Assembly (NCBI GenBank): GCA_030615845.1
Contig: JAUWYM010000025.1
Location: 1-8,364 of the forward strand
DNA length: 8,364 nt
Origin: Thermoplasmatota archaeon
Lineage (GTDB): Archaea > Thermoplasmatota > E2 > DHVEG-1
Direction of reading: 5' to 3'
The notes below the pieces were generated by a model that saw nothing but the letters and a program-made list of their open reading frames with translations, did not search any database and was not told where the DNA came from. Position numbers and translations under genes: made by a program. Each line of letters begins with the position of its first letter. The first letter of the stretch is position 1. This document shows positions 6,590 through 8,364 of the stretch, in pieces.

Positions 6590-6600
6590 TGTTTTTTTAT
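6590..6600 (+). terminator. T-tract after htpX
   Basis: Seven T (6592-6598) follow the htpX stop codon directly, a typical archaeal terminator. The tract overlaps the stop codon of the convergent pepD at 6597-6599, so the two genes end 7 bases apart. Confidence 0.4.
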
Positions 6601-8045
6601 ACTTCTTCTAAAATCTTCAACACAAATTTGTAGAATTTATCAACCGTGCTAATATGTACTTGTTCTTCAGGTGAATGGGGATATTTAATGGTTGGACCGA
6701 TAGAAATCATATCCATACCTGGAAATTTTTCACCAATGATGCCGCATTCAAGTCCAGCATGAATCGCTTCAACGGTTGGCTCTTTGTCATACATGTCTTT
6801 GTAGATTTTCTTTGAGAGAGCCAGTATCTTAGAATCAAGATCCGGTTTCCAACCGGGATATGGTTCTTCCTCAGAGATTTTTGCACCTGAAAGTGTTGCC
6901 ACTGCACGTATTCGATCACGGAAATCCTGCAGAGCTGACTTTATAGCACTTCTTGAACTAAGGCCAATGACTGCATTATTTTCTTTAAAAGCTACTGTTG
7001 CAAGATTAGTAGATGTTTCTATAAGATCAGGAATATCATAGCTTCTTTTGTCGACACCATGTGGAAGACCATGTATAAGATTCAAAAGTGTTGTCTGAGA
7101 GCTATTTGTTAATGTTGTCTTGAGTTTATCAATATCTTCTATTTCCACGGTAAACTTTGGATCGATTGGTTTTATCTCCTGTAAGACGTCTTTTTCTTCA
7201 GATTTTAAATCTGAAATAAACATATCTTTGTCTGCCTTACCGACAGAAATCTTTGCATATGCCTCTCGTGGTATGGCATTATGTTTATCTCCGCCTTTAA
7301 TTTCTGTTAAATAAAAGTCATGATTTTGTGATGCTTTCCAGAGCAAACGGGTAAGGATTTTGATGGCGTTTCCTCTCTGTTCATGGATGTCACAGCCAGA
7401 ATGTCCTCCTCTAAGACCTGAGACTTTAATTGATATACTTTCCAAGTCTCCATCGTTTGGCTGGGTTTTTATTGGTAGTTTAATTTTTGAATCTCCGCCA
7501 CCTGCACTTCCAATGGTGAGTACTCCCCAATCCTCACTATCAAGATTTAGCATGATTCTTCCGGTAAGCATATCTGATTTCATTGCAAACGCACCGGTGA
7601 GCCCTGTTTCTTCATCAATAGTAAAAAGTGCTTCAATAGGTCCATGTTTCAATGTTGTATCTTCAAGTATGGCAAGACTTGCCGCTAGGCCAATACCATT
7701 ATCAGCACCAAGGGTCGTGCAATCAGCAGTAAGGATATCGCCATCTCGTTTGAGTTTTATAGAGTCTTTTGAAAAATCAAAATCTACATCACTGTTTTTT
7801 TCACAGACCATATCCAGATGACCCTGCAAAATAATAACGGGTTTTTTTTCCATTCCAGGAATTACAGGTTTTAAAATAACAACATTTCCTATCTTATCGG
7901 TTTTAGTTTTCAAGTTCTGTTTTTTTGCAAAATCAAGGATGTATTCTCTAATTTTCTCTTCATGTTTTGAACAACGAGGTATTTTTCTTATTTCATCAAA
8001 GTGTTTCCATAAAAGTTTTGGTTCTAAATTTTCAATAACAGACAT
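6597..8045 (-). CDS. pepD: Aminoacyl-histidine dipeptidase (Xaa-His dipeptidase, M20C)
   Basis: The 482-residue protein is a PepD-type zinc dipeptidase of normal family length. It begins with the family hallmark LWKHFDEIRKIPRCSKHE. Expected metal ligands are all visible: His76 in QGHLDMVC, bridging Asp115 in LGADNGIG, Glu145-Glu146 in IDEETGLTG (general base and ligand), Asp169 in LNLDSED, and His457 in PHSPEE. A lid/dimerisation insert with GGHSG lies between the halves of the catalytic domain. Such enzymes hydrolyse dipeptides such as carnosine and other Xaa-His peptides in the cytosol, here probably completing the use of imported peptides. The start is well supported: GGGAGGT (8058-8052) is 6 bases before the ATG. 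It is convergent with htpX and divergent from the aldolase gene. Confidence 0.95.
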   Translation of the reverse strand: MSVIENLEPKLLWKHFDEIRKIPRCSKHEEKIREYILDFAKKQNLKTKTDKIGNVVILKPVIPGMEKKPVIILQGHLDMVCEKNSDVDFDFSKDSIKLKRDGDILTADCTTLGADNGIGLAASLAILEDTTLKHGPIEALFTIDEETGLTGAFAMKSDMLTGRIMLNLDSEDWGVLTIGSAGGGDSKIKLPIKTQPNDGDLESISIKVSGLRGGHSGCDIHEQRGNAIKILTRLLWKASQNHDFYLTEIKGGDKHNAIPREAYAKISVGKADKDMFISDLKSEEKDVLQEIKPIDPKFTVEIEDIDKLKTTLTNSSQTTLLNLIHGLPHGVDKRSYDIPDLIETSTNLATVAFKENNAVIGLSSRSAIKSALQDFRDRIRAVATLSGAKISEEEPYPGWKPDLDSKILALSKKIYKDMYDKEPTVEAIHAGLECGIIGEKFPGMDMISIGPTIKYPHSPEEQVHISTVDKFYKFVLKILEEV

Positions 8046-8106
8046 CTCGATACCTCCCTTAGGGTGAAAATCGGTAATGCAACAATCAATAAAAAATGTT
8101 TGCTAA

Positions 8107-8114
8107 GAAATAAA
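8107..8114 (-). promoter_or_regulatory. Candidate TATA element for pepD
   Basis: On the minus strand TTTATTTC lies about 62 bases before the pepD ATG, which would put the transcript start near 8084 with a leader of about 40 bases. It is the right-hand part, on that strand, of the inverted repeat at 8108-8124. The match to consensus is moderate. Confidence 0.3.
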
Positions 8115-8124
8115 CGATTTATTT
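8108..8124. repeat. 17-bp palindrome between the divergent pepD and aldolase promoters
   Basis: aaataaa (8108-8114) and tttattt (8118-8124) are perfect inverted arms around cga. The palindrome overlaps the candidate pepD TATA element and lies 25 bases before the aldolase TATA box, a position suited to an operator. Low sequence complexity means chance is a real alternative. Confidence 0.35.
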
Positions 8125-8148
8125 TGCAATAGAATCTTGTTGAAATAG

Positions 8149-8156
8149 TTTATATA
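8149..8156 (+). promoter_or_regulatory. TATA box for the LsrF-type aldolase gene
   Basis: tttatata is preceded by gaaatag, a purine-rich stretch like a TFB-recognition element. Transcription would start near 8178, leaving a short leader that contains GGAGG at 8181-8185, 9 bases before the ATG at 8195. Confidence 0.6.
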
Positions 8157-8194
8157 ATCCTCATCCATTTACCAAAAAACGGAGGCGTTTTATT

Positions 8195-8364
8195 ATGGAT
8201 TGGGGAATGAAAAACCGATTATCAAAAATAATCAAACCAAAAGATGGGCATACCGTTATGCTTGCAGTTGATCACGGCTATTTTATGGGGCCGACAACAG
8301 GGCTTGAAAAACTTGATGAAATGGTGAAACCACTACTGCCTTATGCTGATGTACTCATGCCAAC
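8195..8364 (+). CDS. lsrF: LsrF / class I aldolase family protein, N-terminal part
   Basis: The first 56 codons are in the window and the gene continues past the edge. The start [13 protein letters not shown] followed by [20 protein letters not shown] closely resembles the N-terminal part of bacterial LsrF, the thiolase that handles phosphorylated autoinducer-2 products. It also belongs to the archaeal DeoC/FbaB aldolase superfamily, which includes fructose-bisphosphate aldolase and 2-amino-3,7-dideoxy-heptulosonate synthase. The Schiff-base lysine lies outside the window. In archaea without an lsr operon the true substrate is uncertain, so the name reflects similarity only. ATG with GGAGG 9 bases upstream is a clear start. 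Confidence 0.82.
   Translation, partial: MDWGMKNRLSKIIKPKDGHTVMLAVDHGYFMGPTTGLEKLDEMVKPLLPYADVLMP

Noticed and set aside
7360..7821. 153-codon plus-strand frame opposite pepD
   Set aside because: It is Ser/Pro-rich without motifs, and all pepD metal-ligand motifs are on the other strand. It is a shadow frame.
1..8364. CRISPR arrays, tRNA or rRNA genes, toxin-antitoxin or defence islands
   Set aside because: I saw no spaced direct repeats, no tRNA-like cloverleaf with its conserved T-loop sequence, no rRNA segments, and no defence-associated domains apart from the intron RT, whose RNA context marks it as a group II maturase rather than a retron or DRT enzyme.

Overview
The window is AT-rich and looks archaeal. 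Genes are preceded by TATA-box-like elements (tttatata, tttaaata) placed where an archaeal promoter would sit. Some genes also have Shine-Dalgarno sites, and short T-runs follow genes. A secreted C25 (gingipain-type) peptidase with a PKD-like domain and an aromatic/hydrophobic C-terminal tail, together with LemA, HtpX, a PepD-type dipeptidase and an LsrF-type aldolase, suggests a heterotrophic, peptide-using euryarchaeon, perhaps of the Thermoplasmatota. That placement is inference from gene style, not from a marker gene.

Layout: (1) bases 1-128 hold the last 41 codons of a GNAT acetyltransferase. (2) Bases 129-733 contain no convincing gene but carry a 183-bp element with near-perfect 20-bp inverted ends (469-651), best read as a MITE or dead IS, followed by the promoter of the next gene. 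(3) 734-2497 encodes the secreted C25 peptidase. (4) 2539-5015 is a layered mobile region: a 5'-truncated IS200-like Y1 transposase gene, then on the opposite strand an essentially complete group II intron (about 3058-4998) carrying an intact reverse transcriptase/maturase in domain IV. The intron sits directly beside a 7-bp palindromic hairpin that also supplies its likely IBS1. (5) 5105-6589 is a lemA-htpX pair with its own promoter, 21 bases apart. (6) 6597-8045 on the minus strand is pepD, convergent with htpX. (7) From 8195 an LsrF-type aldolase begins, divergent from pepD, and runs off the window.

The host genes fit protein and peptide turnover: an exported endopeptidase, an inner-membrane quality-control protease with its usual LemA neighbour, and a cytosolic dipeptidase. 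The mobile insertions lie in the gap between the C25 peptidase gene and the lemA promoter and interrupt no host gene. I found no evidence for an unknown multi-gene system. The most distinctive items are the intron nested beside a hairpin next to an IS remnant, its deviating domain V, and the 183-bp inverted-repeat element.
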